A stretch of 64,000 nt of DNA from Streptomyces fildesensis. GTDB lineage: Bacteria; Actinomycetota; Actinomycetes; Streptomycetales; Streptomycetaceae. Location of the stretch: contig NZ_JAAIKO010000045.1 in the NCBI RefSeq assembly GCF_016107395.1, positions 1-64,000 of the forward strand. Direction: 5' to 3'. This document shows, piece after piece, positions 27,121 through 35,064 of the stretch. Each line of letters starts with the position of its first letter. Position 1 is the first letter of the stretch. The notes under the pieces were generated by a model. The model made no database searches, was not told the origin of the DNA, and was given only the letters and a program-made list of their open reading frames with translations. A program made the position numbers and the translations under genes.

Positions 27121-28611
27121 ATGCGCTCCACCGTCCACCGCGGCCGCGTCTACCGGCGGTGCGGCTGCCGCGACCAGAACCGCAGGCAACTCGGGGCCCA
27201 CTGCCCCCAGCTCACCACCGACCCCGATCACGGCTCCTGGACCTTCGCCGTCGACCTCCCCTCCCCCACCGAACCCAACCAGCCCAGCGACCACACGAGC
27301 CCCACCCGACATCGGCACACCGTGCGCCGCGGCGGCTTCCCCACCCAGGACACCGCCCGCGCCGCCCTGCACCGACTCCTCGACGGCGCCCAGGGCGGAT
27401 TCGACGCCGACCCCAACCAGACCCTCACCGTCTACCTCACCGCCTGGCTCAAGGACAAAGAACTCACCCTCAAACCCACCACCTACGCCCGCTACCGCGA
27501 CTACACCCGGCACGACCTCATCCCGGCGTTCGGCGACGTACTCCTCGACGACCTCGGCCACCAGCACATCGCCGCCTTCGTCCACACCCAACTCGCCGCC
27601 GGCCGCGGCAAGGTCACCATCCATCGGTGCCTCGCGACCCTCTCCAGCGCTCTGGGCGAAGCCGTCCGCCACCAGCGCCTCACCCACAACCCGGCCCGGC
27701 CCACGCTCATCCCCCGCCCGGCCGCCGCGGAACGCACCATCTGGACCGTCCCCCAGGCCATCCGCTTCCTGGACTTCTGCCGCCACGCCGACCCACCCAT
27801 GGCCGACCTCGTCGAAGTCCTCATCGGCACCGGCATCCGCAAAGGCGAAGCCCTCGGCCTGCACTGGAACGACGTACACCCGTCCCAAGACGTCCTCTAC
27901 ATCCGCTACACGCTCTCCGCCGTCGACAACAACCAGCTCGTCCTCACCGCGCCCAAGACCCGCACCAGCAAAACCTGGGTCGCCATCTCCCCACGCGTCG
28001 CCGGCGCCCTCCAACGCCGCGCCCACGACAAACCACCGTCATCCGAGAACGCATTCCGCGGCGGCCTGGTCTTCCACCAACCGGACGGCCGGCCCCTGCA
28101 CCCCGGGTACGTCCTCAACCACTTCCACGACCTCAGCCGCCAAGCCCATGTCCCCCGCACCACCCTCCACGACCTACGCCACCTCGCCGCAACGATCTCC
28201 ATCACCGCCGGCGTCCCGCTGACCGTCGTGTCCAAAACGCTGCGGCACTCCACACTCTCCACCACCGCGAACATCTACAGCCACCTCACCGCACAAGCCG
28301 CCCACGACGCCGTCGACAGCATCGACCACACCCTCACTGCAAGCGACCGAACCACCAACCGCAACCGCCGCAAACTGCGGCCGCGACCACAACCCGACCA
28401 CAACCCCCGGGCCCACAACCGGATGAACATCCTGAAGACCGCACCGCCCAGAGCCGATTGCACCCACGAGGTGCGGGCCGGCCGAAGGGGCACGCCGCAC
28501 TGCGACCACCACGCGACCACCGGACCCCGAAAGGCGGAAAAGGCCGCCTCCGCATTTCTGCGAAAACGGCCTCCGACCTGCGAAAACGCTGGTCGGGACG
28601 ACAGGATTTGA
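27121..28611 (+). CDS. Tyrosine recombinase (integrase) of tRNA-Pro element, right copy
   Basis: The 496-residue product parallels the integrase at 16309 block by block. It has RVYRRCGCRDQNRRQLGAHC at the N-terminus, an arm-binding segment (YLTAWLKDKELTLKPTTYAR), the catalytic LIGTGIRKGEALGLHW with its Arg, HDLRHLAATI, and LRHSTLSTTANIYSH with the Tyr. Both end in RPPTCENAGRDDRI, where the stop lies inside the tRNA-Pro repeat. An extra proline-rich stretch (EPNQPSDHTSPTRHRH) near residue 55 distinguishes this copy. All catalytic residues are present, so it may be active. It forms the right end of the 10.9-kb RHS island. Confidence 0.9.
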   Translation: MRSTVHRGRVYRRCGCRDQNRRQLGAHCPQLTTDPDHGSWTFAVDLPSPTEPNQPSDHTSPTRHRHTVRRGGFPTQDTARAALHRLLDGAQGGFDADPNQTLTVYLTAWLKDKELTLKPTTYARYRDYTRHDLIPAFGDVLLDDLGHQHIAAFVHTQLAAGRGKVTIHRCLATLSSALGEAVRHQRLTHNPARPTLIPRPAAAERTIWTVPQAIRFLDFCRHADPPMADLVEVLIGTGIRKGEALGLHWNDVHPSQDVLYIRYTLSAVDNNQLVLTAPKTRTSKTWVAISPRVAGALQRRAHDKPPSSENAFRGGLVFHQPDGRPLHPGYVLNHFHDLSRQAHVPRTTLHDLRHLAATISITAGVPLTVVSKTLRHSTLSTTANIYSHLTAQAAHDAVDSIDHTLTASDRTTNRNRRKLRPRPQPDHNPRAHNRMNILKTAPPRADCTHEVRAGRRGTPHCDHHATTGPRKAEKAASAFLRKRPPTCENAGRDDRI

Positions 28612-28634
28612 ACCTGCGACCCCTTGACCCCCAG
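28557..28634 (-). repeat. Attachment-site repeat with 3' end of tRNA-Pro(GGG), right copy
   Basis: It is identical to 17697-17774 and in the same orientation, 10,860 bp away. The tRNA-Pro 3' part is 28634-28590 on the minus strand. The bases to the right (CGTTCGACC) do not continue into a tRNA 5' half, so the intact tRNA-Pro gene is not here. The following 993 bases (28635-29627) contain no gene I can support. Confidence 0.8.
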
Positions 28635-29627
28635 CGTTCGACCAAGTTTGACGGTCTGTCATAGCTGGTCCCGTGCAGTCCAGATAACCCAGGTCAGGTC
28701 CCGTTCTACGAGGACCGCCATGACGACCATTCCGGCTTCATGACGACTCGTCCGTGAGACGCCTGTGAGATCCAGGCGGATGCAACCCCGGATGGAGGCA
28801 CGAGCCCGCTCCGCTCAAGGCCGCGTGCCTACATCAGACAACATGACCGGTCGGCAACCGTGCTCCGAGGCGTCTGGACGTTGATGTCAGGAGCAGCCTG
28901 CCGGTCTCGGCTCGCACAGCCGAAATCCTCGGCGATCAGTCGCACCGGCCGCACAAGTATTCGCGCGGCAAGGAGGACCGCGGATTGGCCACCCCCGGCA
29001 CGGGGGCCCACCGGCCGCGGTGCGCCCGGTGCGACGGTGGACCGTACGGCGACTGCCACGCCGGCCGGTCACCTCGACCCGAGAAACCCAGGCCGCGGCG
29101 CCGCACGACCGGGTCCTGGAGCGGTTCGGCTGCCAGGCTGGGGAGCCAGGCGTCGAAGAGCTTGTGGTTGGCGTTGACGCGGAAAGTGCCGTGCGCCCGG
29201 AAGCGCCCGGAGGGGCACCTGTGGCAACGGCGGAGAACAATCGGCAGGCAGGTGGGAACTACCACCCAGGTTCTGGACATGGAGATACACCGGTTCCAGT
29301 GAGAAGACCACAGCGAAAAGGAGCACGGCGCACAGGTGCGACGCGCGACGGTTTCAGCGCTCGGGGTGTCTCACTTGGTGTACATTGCCACGTCCTTGCC
29401 AGGGGCGACTGCGGGCGGGAGCACGCTAACCGCCCACGGGAGTACAGGTCCACTGAATTCCGGGCGCGGGCGGCGACGCCCCCGCGGCGAGCGACCGTGA
29501 GCGGCACTCACATCGGGGCCTCAGTCATAGCGGCAGGCTACGACCAGGCCCAGCCCACCACCTCGCAGGGTCCTCGAAGAGGAAATCCGGGTGCGCTGAC
29601 CGGGCACGCAACGGGCACGGTGTTCGG

Positions 29628-29888
29628 CTACTCGTAGATCTCCGCGGCGCTCAATGCCCGTGCGAAGAACGTCCAATCGCCGTCGACCGGCATCTCCTGG
29701 CCGAAGTTCCGATACCAGTTCGGCGAGGACCTGATCCAGGGCGCCAGCGCTTCCAGGTACTGCTCAAGCGTGGGGTTCTCCCACTCGTCGTCACGGTGGA
29801 GGAAATCCGCCCGCAGGTCGATGATGTGCGCCACCAGAGCTTCCCTGCTGTCGACTTCATTGGCCGGATTCGCTGGCAGCTCCATCAT
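29628..29888 (-). CDS. DUF7660-like small protein, copy 1 (immunity-like)
   Basis: The 86-residue product reads MMELPANPANEVDSREALVA, then HIIDLRADFLHRDDEWENP, LEQYLEALAPWIRSSPNWYR and ending in ARALSAAEIYE. This matches the small DUF7660 pattern: an N-terminal helix with RxDF, EWENPxLEQYLEAL, and a C-terminal helix ending in YE. Such proteins often sit beside polymorphic toxin genes. A near-copy is at 32058-32318, of identical length. It overlaps the end of the upstream gene by 32 bases. Two adjacent ATG codons at 29888 and 29885 are possible starts. Confidence 0.65.
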   Translation of the reverse strand: MMELPANPANEVDSREALVAHIIDLRADFLHRDDEWENPTLEQYLEALAPWIRSSPNWYRNFGQEMPVDGDWTFFARALSAAEIYE

Positions 29889-30348
29889 GGCGGCACCGTA
29901 CCGCGCCACCGACGCCAAGCGCATGCGACCCCGGAACCCGATGTTTCTCCGCCCGTTCGCACAGGGGCAGACCGCGCGTTGTACGTCCTCCGGCATCCCG
30001 AAAATCCGTCGCGCTCTGTCGTACCCGCTGTGGCATCTTGAGCAGCATGATCGAAGTGACTGACCCGCGTAACCCGGCGGCCGCGTAGGGGACATCTACG
30101 AAGACTGCTCCTTCCACCCAGTCCTCTGCACAGAGATCGACAATGACGGCGGCGTGGTACTCAGCGGCATCTCGCTCATCGACGGCAGCTTTCCTCGGTC
30201 GTGCGATGGCCAGTACTGTGCACCCATCCGCATCCGGGTCGAAGAGGTCATGACCATCAAACGTGACCTGGCGAGCTACGTCAGCCGGCGGCAGATCGAG
30301 CTGGGCAGAGCCGACAACGTATGAAGGCCGGCTGAGTCCATCGTCCAT
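29857..30348 (-). CDS. Hypothetical protein upstream of DUF7660 copy 1
   Basis: The 163-residue frame starts MDDGLSRPSYVVGSAQLDLP and includes ARQVTFDGHDLFDPDADGCT and a beta-rich DAAEYHAAVIVDLCAEDWVE. The last third (from about SIMLLKMPQRV) looks low-complexity and may follow a frameshift. Part of it (GHDLFDPDADG and GGAVRCRHDGAAS) recurs upstream of DUF7660 copy 2 near 32319-32420, so gene and DUF7660 gene were duplicated together. I recognise no family. An immunity-like or toxin-tip-derived role is a guess from location. Confidence 0.4.
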   Translation of the reverse strand: MDDGLSRPSYVVGSAQLDLPPADVARQVTFDGHDLFDPDADGCTVLAIARPRKAAVDERDAAEYHAAVIVDLCAEDWVEGAVFVDVPYAAAGLRGSVTSIMLLKMPQRVRQSATDFRDAGGRTTRGLPLCERAEKHRVPGSHALGVGGAVRCRHDGAASESGQ

Positions 30349-30513
30349 CGCACGTGCTTCCCAAGTCCGTTTTCCCTGCTCAGAGGCTGACTCGCCCGGG
30401 TTCACCGGCGTTCAGACCGGGTCGGGGCGTCAGGCGCGGCAGCGACGCGTACGCCCTCGAACCGAGCCGCACGGCGGCGAATGAGACGGAGAATGAGACG
30501 GCCGCAGAGGCGC

Positions 30514-30915
30514 TCACCAGTCCCGCCACTGGTCCGTGAGTTCATGCCGGCCAAGCCCGCGCCTGGCGGTCAGGGCCCTGACATCGACCCCGTGCTCGGT
30601 GAGGGCCTCATCGATGTAGGCACACAACCGCTCGCGCTCATCCGTCTCGAAGGCGCTTTCGTCGTGGTCCTCGTTCACGGCGTTCAGGGCCAGGACAACG
30701 CGCTCCACTACGGCGAAGATCTGCGCGTCGTCTCCTCCGGCGACCGTGGGCAACTCGGCCTCGAACGTGTCGAGGACGGCATCGGTCTCCAGCAAGAGCT
30801 TCTCAGGGAAAAGTTCGACCCTGTAAGCACACTCGGGATCAAGTATGCCAGCGCTCAGCTCCGCAGCCTCCTCGGCCACACCCCTGCGCCAGTGCGTCGT
30901 TGGTCTCTCAGTCAT
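30514..30915 (-). CDS. Small acidic hypothetical protein (immunity-like)
   Basis: The 133-residue product starts MTERPTTHWRRGVAEEAAEL and is rich in Asp and Glu (LLLETDAVLDTFEAELPTVA; NEDHDESAFETDERERLCAY). It has no membrane or signal segment and looks all-alpha. Size, acidity and position beside RHS debris fit an orphan immunity protein, but I do not recognise the family. The longer frame to 30963 has no better ribosome site. Confidence 0.5.
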   Translation of the reverse strand: MTERPTTHWRRGVAEEAAELSAGILDPECAYRVELFPEKLLLETDAVLDTFEAELPTVAGGDDAQIFAVVERVVLALNAVNEDHDESAFETDERERLCAYIDEALTEHGVDVRALTARRGLGRHELTDQWRDW

Positions 30916-30969
30916 GAAGCGGACCGTATAGCGCAGGTCTGACAGCGATGCCCGCTCCCACAATCCAGC

Positions 30970-31403
30970 TCATGACTGCGACGCGCTGGCCGTGATCTCA
31001 AATCCGGAGGACTCATCCCAGGGAACCGCCTTCCAGAGGCTGACTACCGCGGCCCATATTCGATTCACCAGGGGCCAGTCAGGGTTGTTTCCGCTGAGGG
31101 TGACCATGGCCAGCAGATCGCATCCCCAGATGCCCTGCTCATCGTTGGGCGACGTGGCGATCACCGCTTCCGCTATCGCTGCAACCCCCACGTGTACTTC
31201 AAGCATGAGCAAGTCTGCGACTGATCCGTCACTGGCACTGTTCTTGGTGCCCAGCTTGGCGCGGCCACCGGATCGACGTACGGGCCTTGCCACTCGCCTA
31301 CCAGAGGTTCGCCCGTCTCCAACAGATAGTCCAGCAGGCGATCAAGTGCCTCGTCTCCCTTCGCTTCTCCTGAGCGGCAGAAAAAGTTGAGCTGATAGGC
31401 CAT
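30970..31403 (-). pseudogene. Small hypothetical gene, frameshifted
   Basis: The start MAYQLNFFCRSGEAKGDEAL is at 31403, and the frame reads EALDRLLDYLLETGEPLVGE then VPVTDQS before losing sense. The continuation VADLLMLEVHVGVAAIAEAV to SGFEITASASQS is one frame over and stops at 30970. One indel near 31210-31225 separates the halves; joined they would give about 144 residues. The mixed acidic alpha/beta make-up resembles other immunity-like genes here. Confidence 0.5.
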
Positions 31404-31618
31404 CGGTCCCCCGTCGTTCGACGAATGCTCACGCATCGCAGTCTCCGCTCCATGGCGCTGAACGGCCGGCAGCTGCCTTCGGCAACCACAACGATGCACG
31501 CACGGCACCTGACATCGCGGTACCCAGAGGGGCGTTCCGTAGCAAATGGATGGAGACACGCGAGGCCCCCGTTCCCAGCGTTGCCGCTGGTGGCGGGGTC
31601 TTCTGACACCGTTCCAAG

Positions 31619-31690
<72 letters not shown>

Positions 31691-32057
31691 CAGGCGGCCT
31701 GCGTGGCTTTGGGTGCCCTGCCCCATCCCGCAAATACGCCGCTTCTGGGAGGATGCGATGTGATCACCCTCGACGTCAGTACCGCCGCCGACGAACGTGA
31801 GCTGCGGCCATGCTCAGGCAAGCCCTCGACCACTACCAGGCTGACTACTGCCCTGGCTTCGTATCCGAGTACATATAGCTGGCCTTCCACTCCGTCGACA
31901 GAACCTGGGCTTGGGAATCACAGGCCAAGCAAGCGGCTAGTGGGGCGCTGAGCTGCGGAAACGAGGTCGCGATCGGGGCCCAGGACGCAGGGTACCCAGG
32001 CCCACGATTGACCGTGGTTTACCGCCCCACCGGGCACGCAACGGGCACGGTGCGCAG

Positions 32058-32318
32058 CTACACGTATACCTTCGCGGCGCTCAACGCCCGCGCGAGGAAA
32101 GTCCAATCGTCGTCGATCGGCATCTCCTGGCCGAAGTTCCGGTACCAGTTCGGCGACGACTCGATCCAGGCCGCCAGCGCTTCCAGGTACTGCTCAAGCG
32201 TGGGAATCTCCCACTCGTCGCTGCGGTCGAGAAGATCCGCCCGCAGGTCGAGGATGTGAGCTACAAGAGCTTCCCTGCTGTCGACTTCATTGGCCGGGTT
32301 GACTGGCAGCTCCATCAT
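32058..32318 (-). CDS. DUF7660-like small protein, copy 2 (immunity-like)
   Basis: This 86-residue product is a close paralogue of the one at 29628-29888: MMELPVNPANEVDSREALVA, LRADLLDRSDEWEIPTLEQY, LEALAAWIESSPNWYRNFGQ, ending LSAAKVYV. The DNA similarity continues on both sides: CCGGGCACGCAACGGGCACG just beyond each stop and the CATGGCGGCACCGTACCGCG block before each start. The upstream companion gene is largely deleted in this copy. Sequence changes are spread along the protein, so the two copies have diverged. Confidence 0.65.
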   Translation of the reverse strand: MMELPVNPANEVDSREALVAHILDLRADLLDRSDEWEIPTLEQYLEALAAWIESSPNWYRNFGQEMPIDDDWTFLARALSAAKVYV

Positions 32319-32453
32319 GGCGGCACCGTACCGCGCCACCGGCGTAACCCGCGCACCCATCCGCATCCGGACCGAAGAGGTCATGGCCATTGAACGCGAC
32401 CTGGGCGGGGTGGCTCCACCTCGGAGCCTTCGGGTCCGCGGAAGGCGCGATGA

Positions 32454-32957
32454 CTACAGCCGCCACCGCTTCTCGCGCGACCTGGCTTCGGACGGCGATG
32501 TCTCCCGGACCAGATGGTACAAATTCTCGAAGTAGACCTGCCAACGGATGGGGTCTTGCAGAGAGGGACTTCGCCTCGCGCGCTCCGCGCGAATCAGCGG
32601 CTCCATCTTCTCCCAAATCAGGATGACGGAGCCGCCCAAGTACCCCGAGACGGGCTCCACGTCGACCACGTTGTGGGTGACCAGGGCGCCGACGTTGTCG
32701 TAGAACCAAGCCAGGTCACGCACGAGTTTCTGCTTGTCCGGCGGGAGGGCGTCGAGCCCCTGTGACAAATCGAAGGTATCGAGCTCTCGGTAGACGAAGG
32801 CTCGGGCCTCGGTGAGGTTGTCGTCTCGATGCTCACTGAAGAGCCCAATGACGACCGGCAACGTGTTGGAGTGGCGGGCCAGCGTTAGTTGCCGGAGGGA
32901 CACCAGCACCGAGACGACCACGGCCGTGATGGATAACGCCAACGCTACTACGTTCAC
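32454..32957 (-). CDS. DUF4760-like membrane-anchored protein
   Basis: The 167-residue product has one N-terminal membrane helix (MNVVALALSITAVVVSVLVS) followed by RQLTLARHSNTLPVVIGLFS. A soluble all-alpha domain with RAFVYRELDTFDLSQGL, DLAWFYDNVGALVTHNVVD and LIWEKMEPLIRAERARR completes it. The RQLxxARHSNxLPVxIxxFxE pattern and YDNVGALV match small DUF4760-type actinobacterial proteins; a function is not established. It is complete and stands between the DUF7660 copy and a small gene, all on the minus strand. Confidence 0.7.
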   Translation of the reverse strand: MNVVALALSITAVVVSVLVSLRQLTLARHSNTLPVVIGLFSEHRDDNLTEARAFVYRELDTFDLSQGLDALPPDKQKLVRDLAWFYDNVGALVTHNVVDVEPVSGYLGGSVILIWEKMEPLIRAERARRSPSLQDPIRWQVYFENLYHLVRETSPSEARSREKRWRL

Positions 32958-32992
32958 TCAGGTCCTCCATGGGCCATGGACGGGCCGCAGGC

Positions 32993-33235
32993 TCAGCTGT
33001 CTTCAACCGCGGGAGCCTGCACCTTGCCGCGCATGGCGGCACTCCCTTGCCCGCCGGGCGACAGCATCACGATGCCGTCGTTGCCCATGCCGCCCAAGAA
33101 GGCCTCTTGGATGACGTACGGGGCACCTGCTAGGACGAAACGCACTGAACCATCGTCGTACGCGGTCACGCGCACCTTGCGGCCGTCCGGCAAATCCATG
33201 TGCTCGTTGAACACACGCGTGCGCTTCTCCGACAT
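32993..33235 (-). CDS. Small conserved hypothetical protein
   Basis: The 80-residue product starts MSEKRTRVFNEHMDLPDGRK and appears to be a small beta-sandwich (VRVTAYDDGSVRFVLAGAPY) ending in an Ala/Gly-rich tail. A strong GGGGGG ribosome site precedes the ATG at 33235. I do not recognise the family. It is cytosolic by sequence. Confidence 0.6.
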   Translation of the reverse strand: MSEKRTRVFNEHMDLPDGRKVRVTAYDDGSVRFVLAGAPYVIQEAFLGGMGNDGIVMLSPGGQGSAAMRGKVQAPAVEDS

Positions 33236-33403
33236 GTACCCCCCTGGGTGCCACCAACATTGAGCAGTCACGGTACCCGCCCCCGTAGTTGAGCGGCACT
33301 CCTCGCGCCATCAGTCTGCGGAGAGTGCCGCGCGACAAGGGCGCGTCGCGTGCTGGGGGGGCGCGGGTCTGGCTCACGTTGCTTGTCGGGCGTAGGGGGC
33401 GGG

Positions 33404-33616
33404 ATGTTCAGGAGTGCTCAAAAAGCGCTACTGGTGTTCGTGGCATTGGTATTGCTCGCGGTGACCAGCGGCTCTCCGGCCGGGGCGCTCTCGCGGACGG
33501 CACGGGTCCCTGCGTCGTTGCCAGCGGCTCTGCCGACCAGAGCGCTGGCGGATCTTCCGAAGCCGCAGAAGGCGATGTCCCCCGCCTACGGCGAACAACC
33601 ATCGCGGTCGTCATGA
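33404..33616 (+). pseudogene. Orphan 5' end of a second RHS toxin gene
   Basis: The frame reads MFRSAQKALLVFVALVLLAV as a signal peptide and then ALADLPKPQKAMSPAYGE. This parallels the start of the RHS toxin (MFRHARKTLLAFVVLALLAV ... AADLPKPPTAMSLAER). The DNA just before the start, CGTAGGGGGCGGGATGTTC, is also shared. The frame stops at 33616, before any YD repeat. It is the start of a second RHS locus whose body is gone, on the opposite strand to the intact one. Confidence 0.75.
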
Positions 33617-33719
33617 CGGGGCGGGACCAATGATGGAACTACGATCATGGGAATCCGGTCATCGAAGCCGTCGAGGCAGCGGCCGTCGCGCTGTGTCGGT
33701 CCCGGGTGGCTCTCGGAGC

Positions 33720-34050
33720 GGCCGGACCTGATCGTGGATCCGTGGCCGTCAACGGGAACCGGGAGCTGCTCGCCGGGCGTCCGGTGTGGATCTTCGGTGT
33801 CTACATGCCGGGCGCTCTGCGCCGCCCCTGGAGGCCGCTGGCCGACAAGGAGGGGCACAAGGTGATCCGCAAGGTCCAGTCGGCCTTGCACCCTGGCGGA
33901 CACCGCCTGTGCCTGGCATCGCCACCCGTGATCAGTTGCCGTGCACGGAGACCCGGATGTTCGGGCTGATGCGGCTGCCGGTACGGCGACCAGCGGGACT
34001 GGGACGTGAGCGACTTCTTCGGCGATGACACCGCGGCAACCCTGACGTAG
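33720..34050 (+). pseudogene. Flavodoxin-domain protein, C-terminal remnant
   Basis: Pieces in two frames read NRELLAGRPVWIFGVYMPGA, KVIRKVQSALHPGGHRL, then GVATRDQLPCTETRMFGLMR, and finally CRYGDQRDWDVSDFFGDD to the stop at 34050. This is the second half of the flavodoxin-domain proteins (HemG-like) found with universal stress genes in Streptomyces. At least two frameshifts are needed, and the FMN-binding start is lost. A sister pseudogene is at 42894-43393. Confidence 0.6.
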
Positions 34051-34060
34051 CGGGCCATTG

Positions 34061-34096
34061 GGGCCGAGGGGCCCTGTCGCGCGGGCCGCACGGCCC
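34061..34096. promoter_or_regulatory. Two DosR-like boxes upstream of the DUF4389 gene
   Basis: GGGCCGAGGGGCCC (34061-34074) and GGGCCGCACGGCCC (34083-34096) each have GGG and CCC separated by 8 bases, the spacing in the mycobacterial DosR box. They are 22 bases apart centre to centre, so both lie on the same helix face. They precede the DUF4389 gene by about 110 bases. Binding by the regulator at 52027 is inferred. Confidence 0.6.
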
Positions 34097-34206
34097 TCGC
34101 GGTGGCTCCCTGGGCGCGGGCACGCTGGCTGTATATGTCGGTGGTGACCGTTCGACTCACTTCGAGAGCCGAGTTCGGCCATCGCCGTACCAAGGAGCTG
34201 ATCGCC

Positions 34207-34866
34207 ATGACATCCACGACTACGACGATGCCGGACTATCCGGTGCGGGTGGATGCGGTGCTGGACGCGCCGCTGTCGCGCTGGCTGTGGCTGGTGAAGT
34301 GGGTGCTGGTCATCCCGCACTGGATCGTGCTGTTCTTCCTGTGGATCGCCTTCATCGTCGTCAGCGTGATCGCCTTCTTCGCCATCCTGTTCACCGAGCG
34401 CTATCCGCGAACGCTGTTCGACTTCAACGTGGGTGTGCTGCGCTGGAGTTGGCGGGTCGCTTACTACTCCTACGGTGCGCTCGCCACCGACCGCTACCCG
34501 CCCTTCAGCCTGGGCGAGGAGCCCGACTACCCGGCCCGGCTGGACATCGCCTACCCGGAGCGGCTGTCACGTGGGCAGGTGCTGGTGAAGTGGTGGCTGC
34601 TGGCCATCCCGCACTACATCATCATCGGCTTCTTCCTCGGCGGCGACCATTTCGGCTGGTGGTCCGGCGGGCTCATCGGCGTCCTCGCGATCTTCGCAGG
34701 CTTTTTCCTGGCGTTCACCGAGAAGTACCCGAAGGACCTCTTCGACCTGGTCATGGGCCTCAACCGCTGGGTTCTGCGGGTAGCCGCCTACACGGCTCTG
34801 ATGACGGACGTCTACCCGCCGTTCCGGCTGGACATGGGCGGCCGTGAGCCGGATGCCCAGCCGTGA
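34207..34866 (+). CDS. DUF4389 four-helix membrane protein
   Basis: The 219-residue product has two similar halves. Each begins with YPVRVDAVLDAPLSRWLWLV-like or YPARLDIAYPERLSRGQVLV-like sequence, then two membrane helices (KWVLVIPHWIVLFFLWIAFI; LLAIPHYIIIGFFLGG) and a conserved FTERYPRTLFDFNVGVLRWS or FTEKYPKDLFDLVMGLNRW end. This is the DUF4389 pattern; the function is not known. AAGGAG lies before the ATG at 34207. It sits 199 bases upstream of the P-type ATPase on the same strand and may share its promoter, which carries DosR-like boxes. Confidence 0.85.
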   Translation: MTSTTTTMPDYPVRVDAVLDAPLSRWLWLVKWVLVIPHWIVLFFLWIAFIVVSVIAFFAILFTERYPRTLFDFNVGVLRWSWRVAYYSYGALATDRYPPFSLGEEPDYPARLDIAYPERLSRGQVLVKWWLLAIPHYIIIGFFLGGDHFGWWSGGLIGVLAIFAGFFLAFTEKYPKDLFDLVMGLNRWVLRVAAYTALMTDVYPPFRLDMGGREPDAQP

Positions 34867-35064
34867 TCGCCGCTCTGGCCACAGCGCTCCTGAACGTGCA
34901 CGCGTGCTGATCTGAAGGCGACTGGTTCCACCCCTGGCTGACCGTCGGGGCGCTGCTCGATGCTCCCGTCGCCTTCGCCGCAGCCCAATCGCGGCCCAGC
35001 GCCCGTACCGACCCCTGACCCCCGCCACCCGGCCGTACCGGCCATAGTCGCCCCGGAGGCGAGC

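Noticed and set aside
28635..29627. Several 60-120-codon frames on both strands right of the second att repeat
   Set aside because: None has a good ribosome site, a family motif or consistent codon pattern; I consider the stretch gene-free.
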